From the NCBI GenBank assembly GCA_963813435.1, contig CAWEYY010000003.1:186001-250000 (forward strand): 64,000 nt of DNA, given 5' to 3'. This document shows positions 24,075-32,919 of the stretch, one piece after another. The position numbers and the translations under genes were made by a program. The stretch is from AC-32 sp963813435 (GTDB lineage: Bacteria > Actinomycetota > Thermoleophilia > Gaiellales > Gaiellaceae). The notes beneath the pieces were generated by a model, which saw only the letters and a list, made by a program, of their open reading frames with translations, was not told the DNA's origin and searched no databases. Numbering within the stretch: the stretch's first letter is position 1; each line of letters begins with the position of its first letter.

Positions 24075-24791
24075 ATGCCGCCCAGCCGCCTTGCCCGCTT
24101 CGCCCTCGCAACCGTCGCGTGTGTTGCGCTGATCCTCGGCACGGCCGGCGCCGCCTCCGCGGCACAGACGGTGGCGTTGCTGACGCCCGCGGACGGCTCG
24201 GCAATCACCCTCAAGCCGAACACCTACGTCAGGTATCGCTGGCTCGTGAGCTGGCCGGAGGCACCGAGAAAAGGGACCGCCGCGATCACCTGGCAGCTCT
24301 CGACAAACCCCGCTTTCAGCACGATCGTCGGCACCGAGGTCCACATGTGCCCGGCCCGGAGCTACAACTGCTGGACGGCGTTCACTCCCGCACGGGCCTA
24401 CGGAGCGCAGACGTTCTACTGGCGTGTGAAGTTCGGCGACGTCTACAGCGACGCCAGCTCGTTCACCGTCAAGATCCCCGATCGCGTCAAGCCGAAGGTC
24501 CGCGCCCTCAGCGGCAGCGCCCTCCGCGGAAAACGCGCGCGGTTCGCCGTGAGGGCGGCCGACGATCGCGGAGAGGTCCGGTACCGCGCGACGCTGCTCT
24601 GGCGCGGCGGGTACACGGTGCTCGCGCGGTCGTTCCCGTTCGTCCGGTCGACGTGGGCCAAGCCGCTCCGCTTCAGCAGCGCCCAACCGCTCACGAAGCA
24701 GCTGCGCCCAGGACGGTACGTCTTCTGCGTGAAGGCCTGGGATCGCGCCGGGAACCACGCCCGGAACTGCGCCCCGTACCGCATCCGCTAG
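24075..24791 (+). CDS. Secreted Ig/fibronectin-like hypothetical protein
   Basis: 238 residues with a clear signal peptide (hydrophobic core 10-25, cleavage near ASAAQT). The mature part looks like one or two beta-sandwich domains: VALLTPADGSAITL, VRYRWLVSWPEA, FYWRVKFGDVYSDASSFTVKIPD, then an Arg/Lys-rich second domain ending in a Cys-containing YVFCVKAWDRAGNHARNC, a fibronectin-III/Ig-like pattern. AGGAG lies 6 bases before the ATG. It is oriented against its neighbours and its stop codon shares CTAG with the yebC stop. Confidence 0.72.
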   Translation: MPPSRLARFALATVACVALILGTAGAASAAQTVALLTPADGSAITLKPNTYVRYRWLVSWPEAPRKGTAAITWQLSTNPAFSTIVGTEVHMCPARSYNCWTAFTPARAYGAQTFYWRVKFGDVYSDASSFTVKIPDRVKPKVRALSGSALRGKRARFAVRAADDRGEVRYRATLLWRGGYTVLARSFPFVRSTWAKPLRFSSAQPLTKQLRPGRYVFCVKAWDRAGNHARNCAPYRIR

Positions 24792-25540
24792 ACGACGGCC
24801 TCCATCAGCTGCTCGGAGATGTCGAAGTTCGAGTAGACCTCCTGGACGTCGTCGCTCTCGTCAAGCGCGTCGATCAGTCTGAGCGTCTGCTTCGCCGCGG
24901 TCTCGTCGTCCAGGTTGACCGTCGTCTTCGGCACCATCGTCAGCTCGGAGGACTCGACCTCCATCCCGGCCTGCTCGATCGCTTCGCGGACGGCGCCGAG
25001 CGCCTCGGGCGACGAGATGACGCGGAAGCTCGACCCTTCGAGCTCGACGTCGTCCGCGCCTCCGTCGGCCGCGGCCAGCACGAGCTCGTCCTCGTCGGCG
25101 CGCTCGGCGTCCACGAAGACCAGGCCGCGCCGCTCGAAGAGCCACGCGACGGCCCCCGAGCCGCCGAGGTTGCCGCCGTGCTTCGTGAAGGCCGCGCGTA
25201 CGTCGGCGGCGGTGCGGTTGCGGTTGTCGGTGAGCGCCTCCACGAGCACGGCCACCCCGCTCGGCCCGTACCCCTCGTAGACGACCTGCTCGAAGCTGTC
25301 GGCATCGGCGTCCGCGCCCGAGCCTCGCGCGATCGCGCGCTCGATGTTGTCCTTGGGCATCGAGTAGGAGCGCGCCTTCTCGATCGCGTTCGCGAGCGCG
25401 AGGTTCGAGGCCGGATCTGGCCCGCCGTCACGCGCGGCGACGATCAGGGCGCGCGAGAGCTTCGAGAAGAGCTGGCCGCGCTTCTTGTCGGCCGCACCCT
25501 TCTTGTGCTTGATCGAGCTCCACTTGCTATGCCCGGACAT
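24788..25540 (-). CDS. yebC: YebC/PmpR-family regulatory protein (TACO1 family)
   Basis: 250 residues with the start MSGHSKWSSIKHKKGAADKK, GGPDPASNLALANAIEKARSYSMPKDNIERAI in parts, YEGYGPSGVAVLVEALTDNRNRTAADVRAAFTKHGG in parts and LEDD-type C-terminal strands. YebC proteins act as transcription factors and as translation factors easing polyproline stalls. The start codon lies inside the end of pdxT (14-base overlap) after GAGAGGAGG with a 3-base gap. It is therefore co-transcribed and probably coupled with pdxT. Confidence 0.95.
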   Translation of the reverse strand: MSGHSKWSSIKHKKGAADKKRGQLFSKLSRALIVAARDGGPDPASNLALANAIEKARSYSMPKDNIERAIARGSGADADADSFEQVVYEGYGPSGVAVLVEALTDNRNRTAADVRAAFTKHGGNLGGSGAVAWLFERRGLVFVDAERADEDELVLAAADGGADDVELEGSSFRVISSPEALGAVREAIEQAGMEVESSELTMVPKTTVNLDDETAAKQTLRLIDALDESDDVQEVYSNFDISEQLMEAVV

Positions 25541-26093
25541 TCGCCTCCTCTCGGACGAGGTCGAGGAACCGCTCGTGCACGCGCGTGTCGTCGGTCAGCT
25601 CCGGGTGGAAGGCCGCGACGATTGTGTGGCCCTCCCGGAGGAGGACCGGCTCACCGTCGAGCTCGGCGAGCACTTCCACCTCGGGGCCTGCGTCGGCCAC
25701 GCGCGGAGCTCGGATGAACACACCGCGAAGCGGCCGCTCGTCGCCGGCGAGCTCGAGATCGGCCTCGAAGCTCGCGACCTGGCGCCCGTAGGCGTTGCGG
25801 TCGACCTCGAGGTCGAGGACGTCCAGGTGCTTCCGGTCCAGCAGGATCATCCCGGCGCAGGTGCCGAGCATCGGGCGGTCGAAGTCGCGGATCGCGTCCT
25901 CGAGGCCGTAGAGGCGGACGAGACGCATGATCGCGGTCGACTCTCCGCCCGGGATCACGAGTCCGTCGAGGTCGGCGAGCTGCTCGGGCTTGCGCACCTC
26001 GACCGTCTCGACGCCGAGCCTGCGCAGCACGGCCGCGTGCTCCCGCACGTTTCCCTGCACCGCCAGGATGCCGATTCGCGGCGCGTCGCTCAT
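25527..26093 (-). CDS. pdxT: Pyridoxal 5'-phosphate synthase glutaminase subunit PdxT
   Basis: 188-residue class I glutamine amidotransferase giving ammonia to PdxS for vitamin B6 synthesis. Motifs: GLVIPGGESTAIMRL, the nucleophile GTCAGMILL (Cys about residue 81), RNAYGRQVASFE, FIRAPRV and the His-Glu pair AFHPELT. TAGAAT (complement of 26101-26106) 7 bases before the ATG gives a leaderless promoter of its own. The pdxS gene lies upstream on the same strand but is separated by an unrelated secreted-protein gene. Confidence 0.95.
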   Translation of the reverse strand: MSDAPRIGILAVQGNVREHAAVLRRLGVETVEVRKPEQLADLDGLVIPGGESTAIMRLVRLYGLEDAIRDFDRPMLGTCAGMILLDRKHLDVLDLEVDRNAYGRQVASFEADLELAGDERPLRGVFIRAPRVADAGPEVEVLAELDGEPVLLREGHTIVAAFHPELTDDTRVHERFLDLVREEANVRA

Positions 26094-26120
26094 GCGCCCG
26101 ATTCTAGTTCCGGGCGAGGA

Positions 26121-26654
26121 TCAGCCGGACAGCGCGTACAGCGTGGTGTCCGAGTTCCGCTCCAGCCACTGCTTCGACCACCACGACGTCACCACGGTGA
26201 CGTCGCCGGGATCCAGCGGCGAGGACGCGACGTTCAGGTCGAAGCCGAGATCGGCCGGACTGGTGGTCTGGTAGCTGAACTCCGCAGTCCCCTCGGCGCC
26301 AGCGATGGTCTTGGCGATCGGGAAGAAGCCGATCACGACACCTGGAGTCGGCGTCAGCCCGCTCCGGTTGCCGTAGAGCCGGTAGCTCAGGCCGGGCACG
26401 AGGTTCGTGAACGTGAAGTCGAGGTTGTAGACGCCTACCTTCGGTTGCACCGCGTTGATGCGGCCCTTGACGCCGGCGAAGGTCGTCGGATCGCCGTTGC
26501 AGAGCCCGTAGCTCACGAACCCGGAGACGGCGCAGATCGACGTGAAGCTCGTCGATGCGGGGCTCCGGCCGTTCTGCTTCGTCAGCGGAGCGGCGTCCGC
26601 CGCAGCAACCCAGACCAGCCCCACGAGCACCACGATTGCGAGAACCCGCTTCAC
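26121..26654 (-). CDS. Secreted hypothetical protein between pdxS and pdxT
   Basis: 177 residues with a signal peptide (VLAIVVLVGLVWVAAADA). The mature region is beta-rich with few charges (VGVYNLDFTFTNLVPGLSYRLYGNRSG in parts, GFFPIAKTIAGAEGTAEFSYQTTSPADLGFDLNVA in parts) and ends in WWSKQWLERNSDTTLYALSG, read as a separate tail. Two Cys (SICAVSG, YGLCNG) could form a disulfide. No family recognised. The start is GTG 26654 with an AAGAAGAGC-type ribosome site. It splits the otherwise typical pdxS-pdxT pair. Confidence 0.65.
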   Translation of the reverse strand: MKRVLAIVVLVGLVWVAAADAAPLTKQNGRSPASTSFTSICAVSGFVSYGLCNGDPTTFAGVKGRINAVQPKVGVYNLDFTFTNLVPGLSYRLYGNRSGLTPTPGVVIGFFPIAKTIAGAEGTAEFSYQTTSPADLGFDLNVASSPLDPGDVTVVTSWWSKQWLERNSDTTLYALSG

Positions 26655-26714
26655 ATAGCTCTTCTTAGCGAAGAACGCGAAAGAAAGCCCTAGCCGAACG
26701 AGCTGTTCTCGCGG

Positions 26715-27599
26715 CTACCAGCCGCGAGTCTCGAGCAGCTCGTCGGGCGAGAGCGTGGCGGTGGAGAGGCCGGACATCGCGTCGCCGAGCCCGCTGCTCA
26801 CCCGGCCGAGGATCTCGGCGTCCTGGAAGTGCGTGGTCGCCTCGACGATCGCCTTGGCGCGCGTCGAGGGATCCTCCGACTTGAAGATCCCCGAGCCGAC
26901 GAAGACGCCGTCCGCGCCGAGCTGCATGCAGAGCGCGGCGTCGGCGGGGGTCGCGATGCCGCCCGCGGTGAACGTGACGACCGGAAGCTTCCCGTTCGCG
27001 GCGACCCACTTGACGAGCTCGAGCGGCGCGCGCAGCTCCTTCGCCTCGGAGTAGAGCTCCTCCTCGCGCAATGCGCCGAGCTTGCGGATGTGCCCGAACA
27101 CCGAGCGCATGTGCGTGACCGCGTTGACGATGTCGCCGGTGCCGGCCTCGCCCTTCGTCCGGATCATCGCCGCGCCCTCGGAGATGCGGCGAAGCGCCTC
27201 GCCGAGGTTCGTGCAGCCGCAGACGAAGGGGATGGTGAACGCCCACTTGTCCACGTGGTGCTGCAGGTCGGCCGGGGTCAGCACCTCGCTCTCGTCGATG
27301 TAGTCGACCTCGAGCGCCTCCAGGATCTGCGCCTCGACGAAGTGCCCGATGCGGCACTTGGCCATGACCGGGATCGTCACGGCCTCCTGGATCTCTCGGA
27401 TCTTGTCCGGGTCGGCCATGCGGGCGACGCCGCCTTCGACCCGGATGTCGGCCGGAACCCGCTCGAGCGCCATGACCGCGACTGCGCCTGCCTCTTCGGC
27501 GATCACGGCCTGCTCGGCCGTCGTCACATCCATGATCACCCCGCCCTTCAGCATCTCGGCGAGGCCCGACTTCACGCGCATCGTTCCCGTCTCGGCCAT
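26715..27599 (-). CDS. pdxS: Pyridoxal 5'-phosphate synthase subunit PdxS
   Basis: 294-residue (beta/alpha)8 lyase that builds PLP from ribose-5-phosphate, glyceraldehyde-3-phosphate and ammonia. Family blocks: GGVIMDVTTAEQAVIAEEAGA, VMALERVPADIR, ARMADPDKI, VMAKCRIGHFVEAQ (catalytic Lys region), IDESEVLTPAD, FVCGCTNLGEALRRI, MIRTKGEAGTGDIVNAV in part, and AGGIATPADAALCMQLGADGVFVGSGIF in parts. TAGAAT (complement of 27607-27612) lies 7 bases before the ATG (leaderless). Complete. Confidence 0.96.
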   Translation of the reverse strand: MAETGTMRVKSGLAEMLKGGVIMDVTTAEQAVIAEEAGAVAVMALERVPADIRVEGGVARMADPDKIREIQEAVTIPVMAKCRIGHFVEAQILEALEVDYIDESEVLTPADLQHHVDKWAFTIPFVCGCTNLGEALRRISEGAAMIRTKGEAGTGDIVNAVTHMRSVFGHIRKLGALREEELYSEAKELRAPLELVKWVAANGKLPVVTFTAGGIATPADAALCMQLGADGVFVGSGIFKSEDPSTRAKAIVEATTHFQDAEILGRVSSGLGDAMSGLSTATLSPDELLETRGW

Positions 27600-27659
27600 C
27601 GCGCTGATTCTAGCCGTGGGCCTTGATTCTCCGCGCCCGCGGTGCGAGCCTTAGCACCC

Positions 27660-29969
27660 GTGGCCGCCGTCCCCACGAAGGAGCTTCGCCTTGCGCTCGT
27701 CTGCTACGGAGGCTCCTCGCTCGCGGTCTACATGCACGGGATCACCAAGGAGCTGAACCGGCTCGTCAAGGCCTCGGCGTCCCTCGAGGCGAGGAACGGC
27801 GACAGCGGCTCGCCGAGCGAGCGCACCTACGCCCGACTGCTCGAGGAGCTCGCGCAGCGAAGCCCCGAGCACCTTCGGACGCGCGTGGTCGTCGACATTA
27901 TCGCCGGCACCTCCGCGGGCGGGATCAACGGTGTCTGCCTCGCCAAGGCGCTCGCACACAACCTCTCGCAGGACGGCTTCCGCGACGTCTGGTTCGAGCA
28001 CGGCGACATCAACGGCCTGCTCTCCGCGCCGCGCTGGGTGCCCGGGCGGGGGCTCAAGCTGGCCTGGGTCGCCGCGCGGTCGCTGAAGCACGCGCCGCTC
28101 AGGGGCGACCTGATGGCCCGCTGGATCTACGACGCCTTCAAGCAGATGGACCAGAACGGCTCGACCCCCCAGACGCTGACGACTCTCATGCCCGGCGACC
28201 ACAAGCTCGAGCTGTTCGTGACGGCGACGGACTTCTTCGGCTACGGCCGGCAGGTGCCGTACGCCGACCCGAACCCGATCCACGACACGCGTCACCGGCA
28301 CGTCCTCACCTTCCGCTTCGGCGGGGAGGACCGCAGCGACGACTTCGACTCGAAGTCGAACGGCGCGCTCACGTTCGCGGCCAGGACGACCTCGTGCATC
28401 CCGGGCGCGTTTCCGCCGGTGAGCTTCGACGCGCTCCAGGGCTGGCTCGGCGAGGACCGGCCGGTCGACTTCGACGAGCTCGCGCACCGGTTCTTCCCGC
28501 AGTACGAGCTCGCCAGGTTCCCGCCCTCGTGGACGTGGTTCGTCGACGGCGGCGTGCTCGACAACAAGCCGTTCGGGCCGGCGATCCAGGCGATCCGCGA
28601 GCGGCCCGCCGACGTCCAGGTCGACCGGCGCCTGCTGTACCTCGAGCCCGACCCCGGGGTGGGACTGAGCCCGTCGCACCGGAAGCCGCCCTCGACCCTG
28701 ACCGCGGCGCTCGGCGGGCTCACCGGACTGCCGAGGGCCGAGCCGATCCTCGACGACCTGGTCGAGGTCGGCGCGCTCAACGAGCGCGTGCGGCGGATCC
28801 GGGACATCATCGAGACGAGCTGGGACACGGTCGAGGGGCGCGTTCGCGAGCTCGCCGGCCCACTCCCCTCGATCCCGAAGAACGCCGCCGACCCGAAGCT
28901 CGCCGAGATCAGGACGAAGACCGCCGAGGAAGCGCGCCGCAGCGCCGGCTTCAGCTACGCGACGTACGTGCGGCTCAAGATCAGCGGCGTCGTCGACCGC
29001 TACGCGCAGACGGCGTGCGGGGTCTGCAACTTCCCCGACGACTCGACGCACGCCCTCCTCACCCGCAGCTCGCTTCGCGGCTGGGCGGAGCAGCGCAAGC
29101 TCTTCGAGCAGCTGATGGAGCCGTCGAAGGGACAGCTCGACTTCCTGCTCGACTTCGACCTCGGCTACGGCGAGCGGCGCCTGCGTTTCGTGATCGACGG
29201 GCTCAGCCATCTCTACCAGTCCGCTGGGAAGCCCGGATACCCGATGCGGGAGGAGATCGACGAGGCGAAGGGTCGCCTTTGGGACGCGGTCGTGACGTTG
29301 CGCGACGCCCTGTCGGGCGTCGGCTTCGATGCGGCGCTCACAGGCAAGTTCGAGAGCTGCTTCCCCGCCAAGCCGATGCGCGAGTTCATGGAGCAGTCCG
29401 GCTTCGACATCCACGCCTACGTCGAAGGGCATCGTGCCGAGCTCGACGATCTCGAAGAGGCGCTGAAGGCATACCTCAAGCAGCGCCTCTCGGGCTTCAC
29501 GGCCAAGCTCTACGGCGGCCTGCTCGAGGTGACCGAGGGCTGGAGCGACGCGTGCAGGTGGGATCTCCTCGTCCGTTATCTCGGCTTCCCGTTCTGGGAC
29601 GTGCTGCTCTACCCGATCCAGGCGCTGAGCGACGTCGGCGAGCGCGACCAGGTCGAGGTCGTGCGCATCAGCCCGCGCGACGCGCACCGGATCCCGGTCG
29701 AGGGCGACGCGAACCACAAGAAGCTGGTCGGCGCCGAGAAGGGCCACTTCGGCGCGTTCCTCAGCCGCGAGGGCCGCGAGCAGGACTATCTCTGGGGCCG
29801 CCTCGACGGCGCTGAGCGGTTTATCGGGATCCTGCTCGACGGCGCAGACGAGGCCGACGTAAAGCGCTGGTGCAACGAGGCGTTCGGCGCGATCCTGGAG
29901 GAGGACGAGCAGGCTGTCCCGCTGGCATCGGGGCTCGTCGAGCGGGTCCGCACGACTATCGCGCCCTAG
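27660..29969 (+). CDS. Large patatin-like phospholipase
   Basis: About 769 residues. The N-terminal ~330 residues form a patatin domain: an oxyanion-type LVCYGGSSLAVYMHGI segment (about 11-26), the nucleophile elbow IIAGTSAGGINGVCLA (GTSAG, Ser about 85) and the catalytic Asp motif FVDGGVLDNKPF (about 295-306). The remaining ~440 residues are helical and match the layout of actinobacterial patatins with a DUF3376-type C-terminal part. Cytosolic or peripherally membrane-bound lipid acyl hydrolase is likely; lipid target unknown. The start is GTG 27660 or GTG 27642. Divergent from pdxS. Confidence 0.85.
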   Translation: MAAVPTKELRLALVCYGGSSLAVYMHGITKELNRLVKASASLEARNGDSGSPSERTYARLLEELAQRSPEHLRTRVVVDIIAGTSAGGINGVCLAKALAHNLSQDGFRDVWFEHGDINGLLSAPRWVPGRGLKLAWVAARSLKHAPLRGDLMARWIYDAFKQMDQNGSTPQTLTTLMPGDHKLELFVTATDFFGYGRQVPYADPNPIHDTRHRHVLTFRFGGEDRSDDFDSKSNGALTFAARTTSCIPGAFPPVSFDALQGWLGEDRPVDFDELAHRFFPQYELARFPPSWTWFVDGGVLDNKPFGPAIQAIRERPADVQVDRRLLYLEPDPGVGLSPSHRKPPSTLTAALGGLTGLPRAEPILDDLVEVGALNERVRRIRDIIETSWDTVEGRVRELAGPLPSIPKNAADPKLAEIRTKTAEEARRSAGFSYATYVRLKISGVVDRYAQTACGVCNFPDDSTHALLTRSSLRGWAEQRKLFEQLMEPSKGQLDFLLDFDLGYGERRLRFVIDGLSHLYQSAGKPGYPMREEIDEAKGRLWDAVVTLRDALSGVGFDAALTGKFESCFPAKPMREFMEQSGFDIHAYVEGHRAELDDLEEALKAYLKQRLSGFTAKLYGGLLEVTEGWSDACRWDLLVRYLGFPFWDVLLYPIQALSDVGERDQVEVVRISPRDAHRIPVEGDANHKKLVGAEKGHFGAFLSREGREQDYLWGRLDGAERFIGILLDGADEADVKRWCNEAFGAILEEDEQAVPLASGLVERVRTTIAP

Positions 29970-29978
29970 TCACCAGAC

Positions 29979-30007
29979 TTGTAAATCGCACGAGAAGCGC
30001 CTACGCT
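29979..30007 (+). promoter_or_regulatory. Predicted sigma-70 type promoter
   Basis: TTGTAA at 29979-29984 and TACGCT at 30002-30007 with exactly 17 bases between them, about 40 bases before the start of the following membrane-protein gene, which has a strong ribosome site. It gives the membrane protein and hydrolase pair a promoter separate from the patatin gene. Confidence 0.6.
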
Positions 30008-30046
30008 CGTCGGTGCGGCCCAGCCTCTGGGGAGAGGAGGGCTTGT

Positions 30047-31150
30047 ATGAACTCGGTAGGTGCATCCGTCGAGGCCCCGAGCAGGGGCCTCCGGAGATTC
30101 GTTCGCCAACGCCTGGAGATGGAAGGAGCGTCGTTTCCGGAGCTCGTCTGGGTGCACTCGCTGCGCCAGAAGGAGCTGAAGAACAACCATCACAAGCCCT
30201 ACGAGGGACCTGCCGAGGAGCGCTACCGGAAGTTCAAGGATCGCTTCGAGGCCGAGCACGGCGAGATCCTCAACGCGTACTGGTGCAGCGACGAGGCCTC
30301 CGGGGTCGCGCTGACGATCAAGCCGCGCCCGCTGTTCCTGCCGGATGTCGTCGAGCTGCACTGGGCGACGGACTGGTCGACGAAGGACAAGCCGAAGCTG
30401 ATGCAGTTGCTGTACCTGTGCGAGAGCCTCTCGGTGCGGGTGCACGAGGTGCTTCGCGATACCAGTCAGCGGCTCGCGATGCAGTCGCTCTTCACGCTGG
30501 TCAGCTTCCTGCTCGCCTTCAGCGAGACCGACCGGGCCACGAACGAGCACGCCGTCCGGGAGATCGACCGCACGACCCGCGACCAGCTGAGGAAAATCGA
30601 GAAGTACTACCGCGAGGCCGCGGTGCGGTCGGGCCAGATCGTCTACGTGGGCGGGATGCTGCTGGGGATGATCCCGATGATCGTCCTCGCGATCATCGGC
30701 TGGATCGTGCTCGCGAACGCGAAGGACTTCAACGACGTGGGCGCGATCGGCACGCTCTGCTTCTGCACGGGAGCGGTCGGCGCGCTGATCAGCGTCATGT
30801 CGCGGCTGAGCAGCGGCCGCGTGCGCGTGGACTGGGAGTTCGGCAAGGACACGCTGCGAACGCTCGGCGCGCTCCGTCCGTTCGTCGGCGCGGTGTTCGG
30901 TCTGATGACCTTCTTCGCGCTCAAGAGCGGAGTGGTCGCGCTCGACGTGATCGACGGGAGCAAGAGCACGTACTTCTATCTCCTCTTCGCGTTCGCGGCC
31001 GGCTTCAGCGAGCGGTTCGCGCGCGACATGCTCCTCCACGCGCCCGAGACGGCGACCGGCAGGGGCAAGCCGAAGCAGCCGGAGCAGCAGGACGACCCCG
31101 AGCTCGCCGACGAGGTCTCGGACGTCCTGCCGCCCGTGACCGGCCAGTAG
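30047..31150 (+). CDS. Integral membrane protein, four C-terminal membrane spans
   Basis: 367 residues, family not recognised. The N-terminal ~200 residues are soluble and charged (SLRQKELKNNHHKPYEGPAEERYRKF in parts; a central ALTIKPRPLFLPDVVELHW). About four membrane segments follow (IVYVGGMLLGMIPMIVLAIIGW in parts, IGTLCFCTGAVGALISVMS, FVGAVFGLMTFFALKSGVV and YFYLLFAFAAGFSERFA), then a Pro/Gln/Asp-rich tail. ATG 30047 follows GGAGAGGAGG by 6 bases, one of the strongest ribosome sites in the window. The hydrolase gene starts 4 bases after its stop, so the two form an operon. Confidence 0.75.
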   Translation: MNSVGASVEAPSRGLRRFVRQRLEMEGASFPELVWVHSLRQKELKNNHHKPYEGPAEERYRKFKDRFEAEHGEILNAYWCSDEASGVALTIKPRPLFLPDVVELHWATDWSTKDKPKLMQLLYLCESLSVRVHEVLRDTSQRLAMQSLFTLVSFLLAFSETDRATNEHAVREIDRTTRDQLRKIEKYYREAAVRSGQIVYVGGMLLGMIPMIVLAIIGWIVLANAKDFNDVGAIGTLCFCTGAVGALISVMSRLSSGRVRVDWEFGKDTLRTLGALRPFVGAVFGLMTFFALKSGVVALDVIDGSKSTYFYLLFAFAAGFSERFARDMLLHAPETATGRGKPKQPEQQDDPELADEVSDVLPPVTGQ

Positions 31151-31154
31151 ACCC

Positions 31155-32498
31155 GTGGCCACACTCACGAAGTCGCTCCGCCGCGAGTACACGCTTCTCT
31201 ACCGGTCGTGCCTGATCCGCCCGGCCCGGAAGGCAGCCGTCGACCAGGCCGCCCGCAAGCTGATTGCGAACCAGGCGCGCTACGAGAAGGTCGCGGCGGC
31301 GCTCAAGATCCCGTGGTCGGTCATCGCGGCGATCCACTGGATGGAGGCGGGCGGCGACTTCACACGGCACCTCCACAACGGCGACCCGCTCACGGCGCGG
31401 ACGACACACGTTCCCGCCGGGCGCCCGCGGACAGGCAACCCGCCCTTCACCTGGGAGCAGAGCGCGATCGACGCGCTGACCTACCAGGGCTTCGCGAGGT
31501 GGAAGGACTGGAGCATCCCCGGGACGCTCTACAAGCTCGAGAGCTACAACGGGTTCGGCTACCGCGACCATCACCCGGGCGTGCCCTCACCCTACCTGTG
31601 GAGCTTCTCGAACCACTACACCCGCGGGAAGTACGTCGCCGACGGCAAGTTCTCGCCGACTGCGGTGTCACAGCAGGTCGGCGCCGCGGTCCTGCTCAGA
31701 CGCCTGCAGCAGGGCGGGGCCGCGGTCCCGACCGGCCCGCGTGTCCTTCAGCTGACGAACCCGCACCTGACCGGACCGGACGTGAAGGACGCGCAGCTCC
31801 TGCTCAGGAAGAACCCGTACGGCAAGTTCGACGCCGGGACTGCCGATAGCGAGTTCGGCGACCTGACCTCGGGAGCGGTGAAGCGGGCGAAGTGGGAGCT
31901 CGGCTATCCGCAGAACGCGATCAACGACACGTTCGGGCCGCAGCTGAAGGCGATTCTCGCGGGGAAGAAGCCTCTCACGGCGGCGTTCAAGCAGCGGCGC
32001 GCGAAACGGCTTCGTGCGGCCACCTCCGAGAAGGCGATCCGCAAGCGCATCGTCGGCTGGGCGCTCTGGGGCTGTAAGAACTCGGGGCGGATCGGCTACT
32101 CGCAGGACGGCGCTGTTCGTCTCGATGGCCTCGGCAAGCCCGGCACGGTCCCGCTCGCAACCGACTGCTCGGCCTTCGCCACGCTCTGCTACGGCTGGGC
32201 CGGAGCGCCGAACCCGAACGCGACGGGCGCGTACGACTCCCGCGGTCCCGCGTACACCGGCTCGATGCTCGGCCACTGCCGCCGGATCCCGAAGAGCGCG
32301 GCTCAGCCGGGCGACCTCGTCGTGTGGACGCCGCCGAACACCGGCCAGCACGTGTGCCTCGTCGTCACGCCCGGCGCCGACCCGGTGCTCGTCTCGCACG
32401 GCGACGACTCGGGGCCGAAGCGCCTCCGCTTCTCCGCGGAGGACGCGTACCAGCGCCGCAACGGACACGGCACTGCGGTCTGGCTCACGGCGTTCTAG
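31155..32498 (+). CDS. Multidomain peptidoglycan hydrolase (lysozyme-like / PG-binding / NlpC-P60-like)
   Basis: 447 residues without a signal peptide. Residues about 35-185: a lysozyme-like module with IPWSVIAAIHWMEAGGDFTRHLHNGDPLTART in parts and SYNGFGYRDHHPGVPSPYLWSFSNHY in parts, resembling phage-type and cyanobacterial muramidases. Residues about 195-285: a peptidoglycan-binding-like repeat (LTGPDVKDAQLLLRKNPYGKFDAG, SGAVKRAKWELGYPQNAINDTFGP in parts). Residues about 300-447: a papain-like amidase-type domain with ATDCSAFATLCY (Cys) and PPNTGQHVCLVVT (His). It begins 4 bases after a multi-span membrane protein, an arrangement reminiscent of a holin-endolysin pair. Confidence 0.75.
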   Translation: MATLTKSLRREYTLLYRSCLIRPARKAAVDQAARKLIANQARYEKVAAALKIPWSVIAAIHWMEAGGDFTRHLHNGDPLTARTTHVPAGRPRTGNPPFTWEQSAIDALTYQGFARWKDWSIPGTLYKLESYNGFGYRDHHPGVPSPYLWSFSNHYTRGKYVADGKFSPTAVSQQVGAAVLLRRLQQGGAAVPTGPRVLQLTNPHLTGPDVKDAQLLLRKNPYGKFDAGTADSEFGDLTSGAVKRAKWELGYPQNAINDTFGPQLKAILAGKKPLTAAFKQRRAKRLRAATSEKAIRKRIVGWALWGCKNSGRIGYSQDGAVRLDGLGKPGTVPLATDCSAFATLCYGWAGAPNPNATGAYDSRGPAYTGSMLGHCRRIPKSAAQPGDLVVWTPPNTGQHVCLVVTPGADPVLVSHGDDSGPKRLRFSAEDAYQRRNGHGTAVWLTAF

Positions 32499-32508
32499 AG
32501 TCTTCCGC

Positions 32509-32919
32509 GTGGACATCGCCGAGAGCCTGGGCCAGCTGGCCCTGTTCGCCGACCTGACGCCCTCGCAGCTCGAGGCGATCGCGCACACCCACGACGAGGA
32601 CGTCTTCGCGGAGGGCGAGCGCGTGCTGCGTCGCGGGCTCAGCGGCGGGAACTTCTACGTCATCCTCGACGGAGAGGCGAAGGTCGAGTTCGAGGGCGAG
32701 GAGCGCAACCGGCTCGGCCGCGGGGAGTTCTTCGGCGAGATCTCCGCGCTGACCGGCGAACCGCCGGCCGCGGACGTCGTCGCCGCGACGACCCTGCGCT
32801 GCCTGGTCATCCCCGCCGCACAGCTGGAGCAGCTGCTCCTCGAGCGGCCGCAGTTCATGCTCAGGCTGCTGCGCATGGAGGCCCGCCGCCTGCAGGGCAC
32901 GGTGAATTGGCGGCCGTAG
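32509..32919 (+). CDS. Stand-alone cyclic nucleotide-binding domain protein
   Basis: 136 residues forming a single CRP-type cNMP-binding beta barrel: LGQLALFADLTPSQLEAIA, EGERVLRRGLSGGNFYVILDGEAKVEF in parts, the phosphate-binding cassette GRGEFFGEISALTGEPPAADVVAAT in parts (FGE and the PPAAD position where Arg is usual in cAMP binders), and a C-helix. There is no helix-turn-helix, so it is not a classical CRP regulator. TAGAGT (32496-32501) overlaps the preceding stop codon and lies 7 bases before GTG 32509, indicating leaderless expression. It overlaps the next gene by 13 bases. Confidence 0.8.
   Translation: MDIAESLGQLALFADLTPSQLEAIAHTHDEDVFAEGERVLRRGLSGGNFYVILDGEAKVEFEGEERNRLGRGEFFGEISALTGEPPAADVVAATTLRCLVIPAAQLEQLLLERPQFMLRLLRMEARRLQGTVNWRP

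Noticed and set aside
27660..32498. Patatin plus membrane protein considered as a CBASS-type anti-phage defence module.
   Set aside because: No CD-NTase or other CBASS component lies alongside; the class III cyclase domains in the window belong to a different family and location.
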